Below are positions 1 to 7,694 of a stretch of 64,000 nt of DNA, piece after piece. The DNA is taken from assembly GCA_964452085.1 (NCBI GenBank), contig CAYVKL010000002.1, forward strand, positions 62,001-126,000, in the 5' to 3' direction. The stretch is from Methanobacterium sp964452085. Lineage in GTDB: Archaea; Methanobacteriota; Methanobacteria; Methanobacteriales; Methanobacteriaceae. Every line of letters starts with the position of its first letter. The stretch's first letter is position 1. The translations under genes and the position numbers were made by a program. A model generated the notes under the pieces. It saw nothing but the letters and a program-made list of their open reading frames with translations. It made no database searches and was not told where the DNA came from.

Positions 1-2
1 CC

Positions 3-515
3 CTTAACTTAAGTGAAGCAGCCTTTCAGCGTCAGCTTGAGGTATTATGGCCTCAATTAATGTGTTATGCTCTTTCTTTCTGGATACTGGCTGGTTTCTG
101 GCGTAATAATCATCAGCAGTTTCAATTTATAAAACGTTCCAACCCTACCTTAATCACAATTAATGTTTTCTGGCTGCTATGCATATGTCTGATGCCCTTT
201 TCCACCGAGATAATAGCTAAATATGGTGGAACTTATTTTACTGCCAGCCTAATTTTCCAGCTAAATCTTTTCTTTGCAGGGTTTATTTACATTTTTAACT
301 GGCAATATGCAGTGAGGAAAGGGTTGGTAGATGAAAATATCGATGAAAAAACTCTAAAGAAGATGAATATTTTCAGTGTTATTTTACCTATTTTATCGCT
401 TTTAGCTTTGGGATTAGCCTATTATTTCTATGCTTGGAGCAGTTTGGTATATTTAGCACATCCATTTTTAAAGTTCATTATTGAAAAAAAATATGTGGAT
501 ACTTCTAAAAGTTAA
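3..515 (+). CDS. TMEM175-family (DUF1211) membrane protein, 5' end cut off
   Basis: The reading frame is open from the first bases, so the start lies outside the window; the first internal Met codon is at position 60. The visible part has about four hydrophobic segments, and an Asn-Asn-His-His-Gln stretch follows the first of them. This matches the potassium-channel-like TMEM175/DUF1211 family, which in prokaryotes is a roughly 200-residue subunit. The filter helix with the FSxxxD motif would lie in the missing N-terminus, so channel function cannot be checked. It ends in a Lys-rich tail before a convergent minus-strand gene. Confidence 0.72.
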   Translation, partial: LNLSEAAFQRQLEVLWPQLMCYALSFWILAGFWRNNHQQFQFIKRSNPTLITINVFWLLCICLMPFSTEIIAKYGGTYFTASLIFQLNLFFAGFIYIFNWQYAVRKGLVDENIDEKTLKKMNIFSVILPILSLLALGLAYYFYAWSSLVYLAHPFLKFIIEKKYVDTSKS

Positions 516-581
516 AGATGTTTAAGAACATCAATTTTTCCCTTTGATTAATTAAAATACCATAGTTTAATAACATCTGAT

Positions 582-1007
582 CTACCAGTATCTTTTTCCT
601 TCAAGAATGCTGTTTATTCCTTTTTTCTTGATTTTTCTGAGATTTTTAATGTTAGCATCCTTGTGAACTGGCTTCAAGAAGTCGAATTTCTGGCAAGTTT
701 CAAATTCATCGCACTCCCAGCATCCAGCATATTCTTTCTTCTGAGCACATTTGGCAATATTACAGAATTTGGATCGAAAACCTTCCCGGCATCCTTTACA
801 TCTCAACTTCACCATAGCCCCTAAACATTTATAGCATTCGGAGTAGTTATCGAATTCCTTGAAAGGAATTGCTTCTGCTACTTTGTCAAATTTGTTTTTC
901 CTTAACTCTTTTCTGAGATCCCTGGCTAAGTCCGCGATAGAACCGGTATAACCGTGGCAATCCCCACAGTAAAGCCCGCAGTAACTAACTAAACTTTCAT
1001 CTGGCAT
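582..1007 (-). CDS. DUF3795 cysteine-rich protein
   Basis: This 141-residue protein starts with a CGLYCGDC motif and carries further cysteine clusters (CYKCLG, CKGCREG, CNIAKC, CWECDEFETC). That pattern is typical of the DUF3795 family, which is common in anaerobes and is presumed to bind zinc or an iron-sulfur centre; its function is unknown. The cysteine spacing is seen directly; metal binding is inferred. An SD-like GGTGAT lies just upstream of the ATG. The gene sits 20 bp downstream of a methyltransferase on the same strand, so the two may be co-transcribed. Confidence 0.75.
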   Translation of the reverse strand: MPDESLVSYCGLYCGDCHGYTGSIADLARDLRKELRKNKFDKVAEAIPFKEFDNYSECYKCLGAMVKLRCKGCREGFRSKFCNIAKCAQKKEYAGCWECDEFETCQKFDFLKPVHKDANIKNLRKIKKKGINSILEGKRYW

Positions 1008-1027
1008 TTTTTATCACCTTATTAGTC

Positions 1028-1753
1028 TCACAATTTGGAACAAACATACTCAACAAAGTTATCTGATTTAATTTCCTTTGAATCAATTAAAAAACCTGTT
1101 TTTTTAAGTAATCCTTCCATAATCCAGTCATAGGTGCTAAATTCATCACGAATATGAATCTCGGTCTCACGGGCCATGGAATCACCGGCAGATTCCTGCA
1201 TATGTTGTATCATCATTTCGATATTTTCTTGATATTTTTTGGGGGTAACTGTGAAAATAAGATCGAAAAGATAGAGTTTTCCTCCGGGTTTTAGAATCTC
1301 ACCCATCTTCAGAAGTGCCACTGATTTCCAGAAATCAGGTAAATGATGAAAAGCGAATATAGAAACTATTTTATCCACTTTATCAGAATTTTCAGGGTTG
1401 TAAGTTAAAAATCCAGCACAATGGGTTTCAACATTGTTAATATTGTGTTCTTTAGCTTTATCTTCTAGAATATTTATCATTTCCATTGAAATATCAACAC
1501 CTATGACTTTCCGCGTATATTTTGCCAGGTTTAATGCAATTCCGCCGGTACCACAACCAAAATCCAACACAGTGTCATCTGGTGTGATGTTAAGCTTCTT
1601 GGCAATGATTTCTGATTCTTCCTCAAAGTTTCTGAACTTCTGATGCTCTTTATCGTATTCATAGGCTATTTTAGGATCTAAATAATCTACTCCAGACTGT
1701 TTTTCCACATAGTACCATTTTGGATTGGTTGTCACGTTTGAACCCCATATCAT
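1028..1753 (-). CDS. Class I SAM-dependent methyltransferase
   Basis: The 241-residue protein has the Rossmann motif I VLDFGCGTGG at about residue 62, an acidic motif II region (VIGVDIS) and a later LKPGGKLYLFDL strand. Together these define a class I S-adenosylmethionine methyltransferase of the UbiE/Methyltransf_11 type. The substrate cannot be read from the sequence. It lies upstream of the DUF3795 gene on the same strand. The start is the ATG reading MIWGSN; no better downstream start was seen. Confidence 0.85.
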   Translation of the reverse strand: MIWGSNVTTNPKWYYVEKQSGVDYLDPKIAYEYDKEHQKFRNFEEESEIIAKKLNITPDDTVLDFGCGTGGIALNLAKYTRKVIGVDISMEMINILEDKAKEHNINNVETHCAGFLTYNPENSDKVDKIVSIFAFHHLPDFWKSVALLKMGEILKPGGKLYLFDLIFTVTPKKYQENIEMMIQHMQESAGDSMARETEIHIRDEFSTYDWIMEGLLKKTGFLIDSKEIKSDNFVEYVCSKL

Positions 1754-1812
1754 TATTTGTTCTTTTATTAAACAAATTTATTAACATGATTTTAATATAT
1801 GTTGATCAGTGA

Positions 1813-1968
1813 GTGAAACCACGGCTAAAGGATAGCTTATCTGTAAAAAATGTGTGGTACTACCAGCTCCAATCAGGAGAATCTCCTGAAGATTTTACAG
1901 AATGCCATTGCGCGGGGTAACTTGAATATAAAGAAGATCCTGATGATGGCCAAAATGATCCTCAGTAG
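1813..1968 (+). pseudogene. Decayed zinc-ribbon protein remnant
   Basis: In one frame this stretch reads ..WYYQLQSGESPEDFTECHCAG, then TAA at 1918-1920, then LEYKEDPDDGQNDPQ and TAG. The YYxLQxGESPEDF..C.CxG(K)LEY pattern resembles small zinc-ribbon modules that I recall from Methanobacteriaceae. Here the first CxxCG pair is missing and the codon after the Gly, where Lys is usual, is a stop. No SD or clear start is present. I read it as a broken gene; a different frame encodes only a 43-residue peptide from 1850 to 1981. The family resemblance is from memory, not a search. Confidence 0.45.
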
Positions 1969-1995
1969 AAATAAATTATAATTAATTCAGGGTTA

Positions 1996-2502
1996 TTAAG
2001 AATCTGCTTTGCTAATAAAAAAGAACAAACGAGTTATAATGGAAGTTAAACAGATAAATATTAATAATATGAATAAAATTTGCCGTATTTGAGCTTCAAT
2101 GAATAAAAGGGAAATCAATATCATTAGCATAAGGTAACCACCAATATATTTCCCCATTGGGTCATAAATTGGCTTTTTGAGGCCGGATGTGCCTACAAAA
2201 AGCAAGAACATGGTGATGATTAATATTAAGATCAAAGGATCATACCAGCTTTTAATAATAAATGCCACAAAACCGGTGATTATCAGGATGAAATCAGTGA
2301 TCACGTCTAGATAAGCCCCTTTATCTGATGTTGCATCCAGTTTCCTTGCCAGATAACCGTCAAGAATGTCTGTAAACCCTGCAAAAATAAGTAAGAATAC
2401 TGATAAAATGTATTGATTCTCCAGAATCATATAAAACAATACTGGTGCTATGACTAATCGAATCAGGGTAACTGCAGATGGTATTTGGGATTTTTTAAGC
2501 AT
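1996..2502 (-). CDS. CDP-alcohol phosphatidyltransferase family membrane enzyme
   Basis: The 168-residue membrane protein contains the family signature DG(x)2AR(x)8G(x)3D(x)3D, read as DGYLARKLDATSDKGAYLDVITD across residues 47 to 69, and has about five hydrophobic helices. Family members transfer a phosphoalcohol from a CDP-alcohol onto an acceptor in the membrane during phospholipid synthesis; archaeal ones make archaetidyl-glycerol, -serine or -inositol phosphates. The acceptor alcohol here cannot be decided. It is monocistronic by position, with an AT-rich gap to the flavodoxin-like gene upstream. Confidence 0.85.
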   Translation of the reverse strand: MLKKSQIPSAVTLIRLVIAPVLFYMILENQYILSVFLLIFAGFTDILDGYLARKLDATSDKGAYLDVITDFILIITGFVAFIIKSWYDPLILILIITMFLLFVGTSGLKKPIYDPMGKYIGGYLMLMILISLLFIEAQIRQILFILLIFICLTSIITRLFFFISKADS

Positions 2503-2582
2503 TTATAAACTCCAAAAAATAAAAAAATGGATGAGGTTTATATTCCTCTCCTATTGAATCATCTACTTTCTTCATTAAGTCT

Positions 2583-3149
2583 TTATTGAGTCATAGTGTT
2601 TACAAAAGCAATGATTTTGTCATTATCTGTTTTAACTACTTTCACTGCTGCTTTTATGGTTATATTACTGTTTTCAGGAAGTGGTGCTGCTTCTTTAAGG
2701 AGTAATGTGTAATCATTAGCAGTATCAGGATCCTGACCAGTAACAAAAACACCCACTTTAGTTCCAGGGCTAGGATTCAAGTTTTTCAAATACTCCTGAA
2801 CTGAAATAGCGACTTTACCTGCGTAGACTGGACCTCCAACTACTATCACATTGTAATTTGATGTGTTAGTTGCCTTTGAATTCTTTATACCTACTAAATC
2901 TACTGTGTATCCTTTAGCTTGAAGGTTGTTGGCAATAGTGCTGGCTGCATTGGCAGATGCCCCACTAAGTCCGGGGTCGTATACAACCAGTGCGTTTCCC
3001 ACTGCTGTACCAGTTGGTGCTAGAGTTTGAGAACCAGTTGCAGTGTAACTGGCCACATCAAATATAATGGAGCCAATGGCTGCAAATAGGACCACTATTA
3101 TTATAACAAGACCTATTCCCACTTTTTTTAACAAATTTTTCATATCCAT
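2583..3149 (-). CDS. Membrane-anchored flavodoxin-like protein
   Basis: The 188-residue protein begins with a short basic segment and one membrane helix (about residues 11 to 32). A flavodoxin-like alpha/beta domain follows, with strands ALVVYDPGLSG, YNVIVVGGPVYAG and KVGVFVTGQ. In flavodoxins the phosphate loop is T/SxTGxT; here it reads DPGLSGAS, so FMN binding is uncertain. The GGPVYAG loop matches the FMN ring loop of the FldA/HemG-like family. It lies downstream of a soluble flavodoxin on the same strand. The role may be membrane-linked electron transfer, but this is an inference. Confidence 0.7.
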   Translation of the reverse strand: MDMKNLLKKVGIGLVIIIVVLFAAIGSIIFDVASYTATGSQTLAPTGTAVGNALVVYDPGLSGASANAASTIANNLQAKGYTVDLVGIKNSKATNTSNYNVIVVGGPVYAGKVAISVQEYLKNLNPSPGTKVGVFVTGQDPDTANDYTLLLKEAAPLPENSNITIKAAVKVVKTDNDKIIAFVNTMTQ

Positions 3150-3187
3150 TTCAAAAACCCATTCTAATATATTCTTCTAAAGTATAT

Positions 3188-3730
3188 CTATTCTTTAATC
3201 ATATTGGCCAGATTACGCGCCCAGTCCCTTATACCATCCCAGTCACGGTAATCATGGCGTTTAGTAATGTCTAATCCTTTTTTTTCCAGATCTTTTTTAA
3301 TGAATCTGTTAGTGAGGTTAAAGACTATCCCATGTTTGGCATCAGGGTCATAAACGCTGCCAAAGAGTCCTGTGGCCACTGGTTCATTTACCAGGTTTTT
3401 TGCTGCCACTTCATCCAAGTACTTTTCTTGTCCTTCAGCCTGGCTTTTCTCCTCATTGGCTGCACCACAGGAGACAAAAATAGCCACTTTTTTACTTGCA
3501 AGGTCTTCCTTATTGTTTTCCAGGAATTTAAGAGATTTTTTGGTCCATTTACCCATTTTTATTCCACTTCCGGCTATAACCAAGTCATAGGGAGAAACAT
3601 CACAATCTTTGATTTTCCTGGAATCAACCAAATCAACTTCAACTCCTTCTTCACCTATAACGCGAGCTATTTCTTCAGCTATTTCTGCGGCTGTACCATA
3701 TCTACTTCCATATACTACTAATGCTTTCAT
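3188..3730 (-). CDS. Flavodoxin domain protein (HemG-like)
   Basis: The N-terminus MKALVVYGSRYGTAAEIAEE holds the flavodoxin phosphate-binding loop (SRYGTA), and SGIKMGKW fits the FMN ring loop. With about 180 residues and a C-terminal DYRDWDGIRDWA motif it resembles menaquinone-dependent protoporphyrinogen oxidase (HemG-like) flavodoxins common in methanogens. Methanobacteriales lack the classical haem route, so haem synthesis should not be assumed. The SD GGAAGTGA at 3736-3743 lies 5 nt before the ATG at 3730, which I prefer over the in-frame TTG at 3745 or the ATG at 3733. Confidence 0.82.
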   Translation of the reverse strand: MKALVVYGSRYGTAAEIAEEIARVIGEEGVEVDLVDSRKIKDCDVSPYDLVIAGSGIKMGKWTKKSLKFLENNKEDLASKKVAIFVSCGAANEEKSQAEGQEKYLDEVAAKNLVNEPVATGLFGSVYDPDAKHGIVFNLTNRFIKKDLEKKGLDITKRHDYRDWDGIRDWARNLANMIKE

Positions 3731-3801
3731 CATATTCACTTCCAACCATGTCTGATTTTTCTTATTTTCTTTTATTCACGAATTTCTAATTTAATACTTT
3801 T

Positions 3802-4299
3802 TCATGACTTTTTTGATTTTTCATACAAATTTAGAGATAATTTCTCCAGTTTAGCCATTATTTCAAATAATGACTTAATTTCTTCATCTTCTAACCCTTC
3901 GAAATGAGTGTTTATGGTTTTAATGTCTTTCGGGGCTCTTTTTTCCCAGTAATGGAGGCATTCTTCCGTTACCTTCAATCGCAGAATGCGCCGGTTTTCA
4001 GGATCCCTTTCGATTTTTAAAAATCCTCTGGCCTCCAGGCGGGTGGCTAATTGTTTCACGTTTTGGTGGGTGGTGCTCATGGCTGTGGCCACGTCCTGCA
4101 TGGAAGGAGGGCTTTGGAAGGCATTTACCATGACAATCATCATTAACCACTGTTTAGTTGTGATCTGATCGCTTGATAACTCCTTACCTATCACGTAACT
4201 CCAGCGCTGCTGCACCAGGAAGAAAACCACCAGGATATATTTTTCCATGTCCAGTCTTTCCGCATCAAATTCTGCCTTAAGGGTATCTGAATCTTTCAT
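3802..4299 (-). CDS. MarR-family transcriptional regulator
   Basis: This 165-residue winged-helix protein has the MarR pattern: a dimerisation helix at the N-terminus, the recognition region MQDVATAMSTTHQNVKQLAT at about residues 82 to 101, a wing with RDPENRRILRLKVTEE, and a C-terminal dimerisation helix. The gene starts 6 bp after the stop of the membrane protein gene upstream (4306-5145), so the two form an operon. The three palindromes in front of that operon are the natural candidate operator for this regulator. The ligand is unknown. Confidence 0.87.
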   Translation of the reverse strand: MKDSDTLKAEFDAERLDMEKYILVVFFLVQQRWSYVIGKELSSDQITTKQWLMMIVMVNAFQSPPSMQDVATAMSTTHQNVKQLATRLEARGFLKIERDPENRRILRLKVTEECLHYWEKRAPKDIKTINTHFEGLEDEEIKSLFEIMAKLEKLSLNLYEKSKKS

Positions 4300-4305
4300 A
4301 ATTTA

Positions 4306-5145
4306 TCAGCTCAAATTGGCATTCTCCTGTAGGGGATCAGATTCTTTAACTGTTCTATCTATTTTACTATAGAATGCCAGGGCAATAATAATTCCTCCAA
4401 TGGTGGCTCCCACAAAGAACATAGCCTGCCCCCAATCTACACTCACACCTGCCTGTTGCATGAAATAGATCATGGATAGTATGGCAGTTCCCAGGAGGGA
4501 TACTTTCACAATGACTATGGGCATCAGTGCATATCCCCATGCCTTACCTTGAAGGAGAAGTAAGCTGGCAATTAAGGCTGCAGGGACTAGAACGCCCAGG
4601 TCTAGTGCCTGAATTCCCAGGGTGGTGTAGCTTTCCAGTGATGCAGGTGCATTACCTGATAGGAGTGATTGAATTATCAGGGCTAGCCACATGAATGCCA
4701 GCATTGCGGCCATGAATATGGTGAATACTCCTGCTATTTTGGCGGTTATTCCTGGAGAAAAACTATTTTTGATGGTTTTCACATCCAGGGACAGAAGCCC
4801 ATAAACGAAGGTGTAGAGGGATAAGGAGAATATTGCCACGTAAACCAGGAATAGTTGGTTGTAGGATGCCAGAAATGACATGGATGCGTAGGTGTACAGG
4901 AAGTAGAATATGGTTCCCATCCATAACAGTTGACCTCGGATGGAATCCCTGGAGATTAAATACAGGGATAAAAGCAGTACGGGGACACAGATAAAGAGTG
5001 AAATTAAATCTTGCCCCATCATCTGGGCTACAATGGAAATTGTGTCGTTTTTATATAGGCCTTTCCAGAATAATCCTGATACGGCACCAATAAATGCCAG
5101 AATGGCGATTATAATTGAATTTATATATATTATATTTTTGTTCAT
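4306..5145 (-). CDS. Polytopic membrane protein of unknown function, co-transcribed with MarR
   Basis: I do not recognise the family. The protein has about 280 residues and seven or eight hydrophobic helices, with small polar ends and no catalytic motif I can see. A GTG at 5160 is in frame, but the ATG at 5145 is preceded by GGAG (5155-5158) and seems the better start. The gene lies first in a two-gene operon with a MarR regulator, behind a promoter covered by three copies of a palindrome. That suggests inducible expression, possibly in stress or efflux, but no transport motif supports a specific role. Confidence 0.7.
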   Translation of the reverse strand: MNKNIIYINSIIIAILAFIGAVSGLFWKGLYKNDTISIVAQMMGQDLISLFICVPVLLLSLYLISRDSIRGQLLWMGTIFYFLYTYASMSFLASYNQLFLVYVAIFSLSLYTFVYGLLSLDVKTIKNSFSPGITAKIAGVFTIFMAAMLAFMWLALIIQSLLSGNAPASLESYTTLGIQALDLGVLVPAALIASLLLLQGKAWGYALMPIVIVKVSLLGTAILSMIYFMQQAGVSVDWGQAMFFVGATIGGIIIALAFYSKIDRTVKESDPLQENANLS

Positions 5146-5161
5146 CTTCTCAAACTCCACT

Positions 5162-5217
5162 AGTAATATATTACTATTATATGTAATATATTACATGTTT
5201 AGGTAATATATTACCTA
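5162..5217 (-). promoter_or_regulatory. Three phased palindromic operators (GTAATATATTAC)
   Basis: The perfect palindrome GTAATATATTAC occurs at 5163-5174, 5183-5194 and 5203-5214, spaced exactly 20 bp apart, so all sites face the same side of the helix. The promoter-proximal copy extends to an 18-bp palindrome, TAGGTAATATATTACCTA. The sites lie between the TATA box and the start codon, so the expected transcription start falls on the third copy. The co-transcribed MarR protein is the likely binder; that part is inference. Confidence 0.75.
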
Positions 5218-5232
5218 AAGTGTCAGAACTAC

Positions 5233-5240
5233 TATATAAA
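5233..5240 (-). promoter_or_regulatory. TATA box of the membrane protein-MarR operon
   Basis: On the minus strand the sequence reads CAAATG then TTTATATA, an archaeal BRE-like stretch followed by a TATA box. Initiation about 25 nt downstream would fall near 5208, inside the third operator palindrome. Confidence 0.65.
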
Positions 5241-5323
5241 CATTTGGGCATCTGCCAAAACCATTAAAAAAAATTGTTTAATGTTTAGTCAAATAATTTA
5301 TAATCTTGCTCAACCACTATCTT

Positions 5324-6757
5324 TCAGCCATTTTTTTTTATAACTAACGAACCAGCAACCAGATCCCCAATTCTTTGCTTTTTTGGTGATTTAGCACTAA
5401 AAATCATTCCTAATAATCCTGGTAGGGGGTAAGGAATCAGATCTACAATTAATAATAAAGTTCTTAGAAAACTTTGCCTGTATTTTAATGGTTTATGGTC
5501 TAATTCACCAACAACCCTAATTTTCATAAACATTTTACCCACAGTTTGTCCCTTTTTTTCAAACAAAAAGAAATAAAGGAAAAAAATGAGGACATCAAGG
5601 GTAATCCAGATGTAAACCAATATTTCTACAGGGACTGATTGGTTCAGCATCTGGACAGAAATAATTGGAATAAGTAAAATCCCAAACAAAAAGACCAGTA
5701 ATATGATATCAATAATAAATGCAACGGTTTTTCTTAGTGTTGAAGCATATTCTGCCGTTATTTTTCCCCCGCACTCCATGCAAAAACTAGCAACACTAGG
5801 ATTAACTTTGGCACAATTAACACAAGATATTTGATTCGAATCATTTATTTCATTAATTTCATATCTTCTTTTGAAGATAAACTGTAGTTTATCCCAGTTT
5901 TTCCTGAATAGAATAAATAGAAGCATGGGAAACAATATAAAAGATGGAATGATTAAAGCTGACCCGGTTCCCAGGGTTAATAAGGAAGGTAAGTCGCCAA
6001 AAAACCCTGTGCTGTTAATTATGGTGGTTAAAAAGATATTGTTGGCAATATGCACCCCAATGGCAGTTTCAAGGCTGTTTTCTCCTAAAGTTATGATTCC
6101 CAGGGTCATTCCGAAAATGAACATATTAATTACCATTCCAATGCCGGTAAGGTTATTAGATCCGTTGAAAAAATGTCCCAATGCGAAAATACCAGAAGTT
6201 ATGAGGAGGGGAATAACTGGTTTGCGCGTTATAAGCCCTATTCCCTGCATCAAGTATCCTCTGAAAAAGATTTCTTCAAAGGATGCCTGAATAGTGTAGA
6301 TAAGAATGCTTAAAACTAAAAGAGTGAAGAATGAGGGATTGAAAGAAAATTTAACAGACGTTGGGTAAACAATCACTTCAATTAAAAGTGCAATTCCCAT
6401 AAGAGCAAACCATAAACCTGCTCCTTTTAATATTTTCCCCCATCTGACTTTGGAAAGTGTGTTAATGAAAACTATTAGCTTTTTGTGATGAATACTCCTT
6501 GTAAATATATAAAATAATAAAAAAGAGAGCACATAATAGGTGCCGAAAAATAATAGGATATACATTGGATTTAAATTGTCCAACACTTTCTGCGCACTCA
6601 TCCCCCTTTGAAGGGGAAAAGAAAAGATGAAAATAGGAATTAATATAATTATAATCAAAATTAATGGACCTAACCATGAAGCTAAACTGGTTAAGAGGTA
6701 TCTCCACCAGTTGTTTTTTCCACAATGTGCATTTTCTAAAAATGTTCTTTTGTGCAT
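5324..6757 (-). CDS. CPBP intramembrane protease fused to zinc ribbon and RDD domain
   Basis: This 477-residue protein has three parts. Residues 1 to 290 form a multi-helix membrane domain with the CPBP (Abi/CAAX prenyl protease) motifs EEIFFR at 161-166, a His at 195 and a His at 236, the expected glutamate/histidine active-site set. Residues 312 to 330 form a zinc ribbon (CVNC and CMEC). Residues 338 to 475 form an RDD membrane domain with TLRKTVAFIID and KKGQTVGKMFMKIRVV. CPBP enzymes cleave membrane substrates or process prenylated or bacteriocin-like peptides. The fusion to RDD is uncommon; the substrate is unknown. Confidence 0.82.
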   Translation of the reverse strand: MHKRTFLENAHCGKNNWWRYLLTSLASWLGPLILIIIILIPIFIFSFPLQRGMSAQKVLDNLNPMYILLFFGTYYVLSFLLFYIFTRSIHHKKLIVFINTLSKVRWGKILKGAGLWFALMGIALLIEVIVYPTSVKFSFNPSFFTLLVLSILIYTIQASFEEIFFRGYLMQGIGLITRKPVIPLLITSGIFALGHFFNGSNNLTGIGMVINMFIFGMTLGIITLGENSLETAIGVHIANNIFLTTIINSTGFFGDLPSLLTLGTGSALIIPSFILFPMLLFILFRKNWDKLQFIFKRRYEINEINDSNQISCVNCAKVNPSVASFCMECGGKITAEYASTLRKTVAFIIDIILLVFLFGILLIPIISVQMLNQSVPVEILVYIWITLDVLIFFLYFFLFEKKGQTVGKMFMKIRVVGELDHKPLKYRQSFLRTLLLIVDLIPYPLPGLLGMIFSAKSPKKQRIGDLVAGSLVIKKNG

Positions 6758-6887
6758 ATTATCAAGGAATTAGCTTAAATAAAGTTAAATCTGGACTTTA
6801 AAATATGTATTGACCCTCCCTATTAAAATCATGGTATAATGTCTAAATTTATTACTATTATAAAACAGATTTAAATGGGGTGTTCAA

Positions 6888-7328
6888 TTGCAGGGGCTGT
6901 CATTAATATCACAGGTTACACTTTATATTTTACTGGTTTTAATTGGGTTTTTTGCAATCATAGTATGGTATGGTCAGTACAGGGTACTAAAGGGAAAAGG
7001 CTATGATAATCCTGACGGGTCTAGAGACGATTGGCAAGAGCAAAAAACTCATTATGGGATTGCATTTGCGGATATGGTCGTGGCATGTCCAGTTACTGTT
7101 GCAGGGATTCTCCTTCTATTTATCAACCCTAAATTGGGTTTCTACCTTGTAGCTTTAACCAGTTTTTGGTTCCTTTGGGCTAATATAATGACCACCGCTA
7201 CCAGTTTACGTTTTGAAAAACCAAAAATTACTTTAATGTGGTTTATAACTTTCCCACTGGGAGCTATTGTTGGGTTTGCTTATATTATCTGGACAATTGT
7301 TCATTTTAATCTTATTTATCTTTATTAA
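6888..7328 (+). CDS. Four-helix membrane protein, function unknown
   Basis: The 146-residue product has four hydrophobic helices separated by a polar loop that contains KGKGYDNPDGSRDDWQEQ. I do not recognise the family. The start is a TTG at 6888, supported by GGGGTG at 6877-6882, 5 nt upstream; the nearby ATG at 6875 is out of frame. It stands alone between a minus-strand CPBP gene and a minus-strand tRNA gene. Confidence 0.65.
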   Translation: MQGLSLISQVTLYILLVLIGFFAIIVWYGQYRVLKGKGYDNPDGSRDDWQEQKTHYGIAFADMVVACPVTVAGILLLFINPKLGFYLVALTSFWFLWANIMTTATSLRFEKPKITLMWFITFPLGAIVGFAYIIWTIVHFNLIYLY

Positions 7329-7401
7329 TGGTCAATTAACTGATAATAATAAGCTAAATTGAGAAATTACTAAGAATTAATATTTTATTTTTTTTAACTT
7401 A

Positions 7402-7488
<87 letters not shown>

Positions 7489-7603
7489 GGAGTATATTGA
7501 AAGTGGGTGTGCTTAGAATAAATACCTTTAGTCAATGTTAAAAACATCTAAAAATTTGATCAAGTTATGGAGTCATTAATTCCAAAGGACTACATTGATA
7601 ACC

Positions 7604-7640
7604 TTTATATATGTTCAATTGAACATTCATTCATATGAAT
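7604..7640 (+). promoter_or_regulatory. TATA box with two palindromes before the P-type ATPase
   Basis: TTTATATA at 7604-7611 is a TATA box. It runs into the perfect 16-bp palindrome ATGTTCAATTGAACAT (7611-7626), followed by the perfect 12-bp palindrome ATTCATATGAAT (7629-7640), which spans the expected transcription start. TGAACA half-sites of this kind resemble ArsR/SmtB-family operators for metal-responsive repression. No such regulator is encoded next to the gene, so the binder is unknown. Confidence 0.6.
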
Positions 7641-7694
7641 TGTAAGATGTATTCATCATCTTCACTATATTATCAATGACAAAGAGGAACTAAA

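Noticed and set aside
1850..1981. 43-residue frame starting ATG TGT GGT
   Set aside because: No SD lies upstream, a stop directly precedes it, and a different frame of the same DNA shows the zinc-ribbon-like pattern, so this frame is probably accidental.
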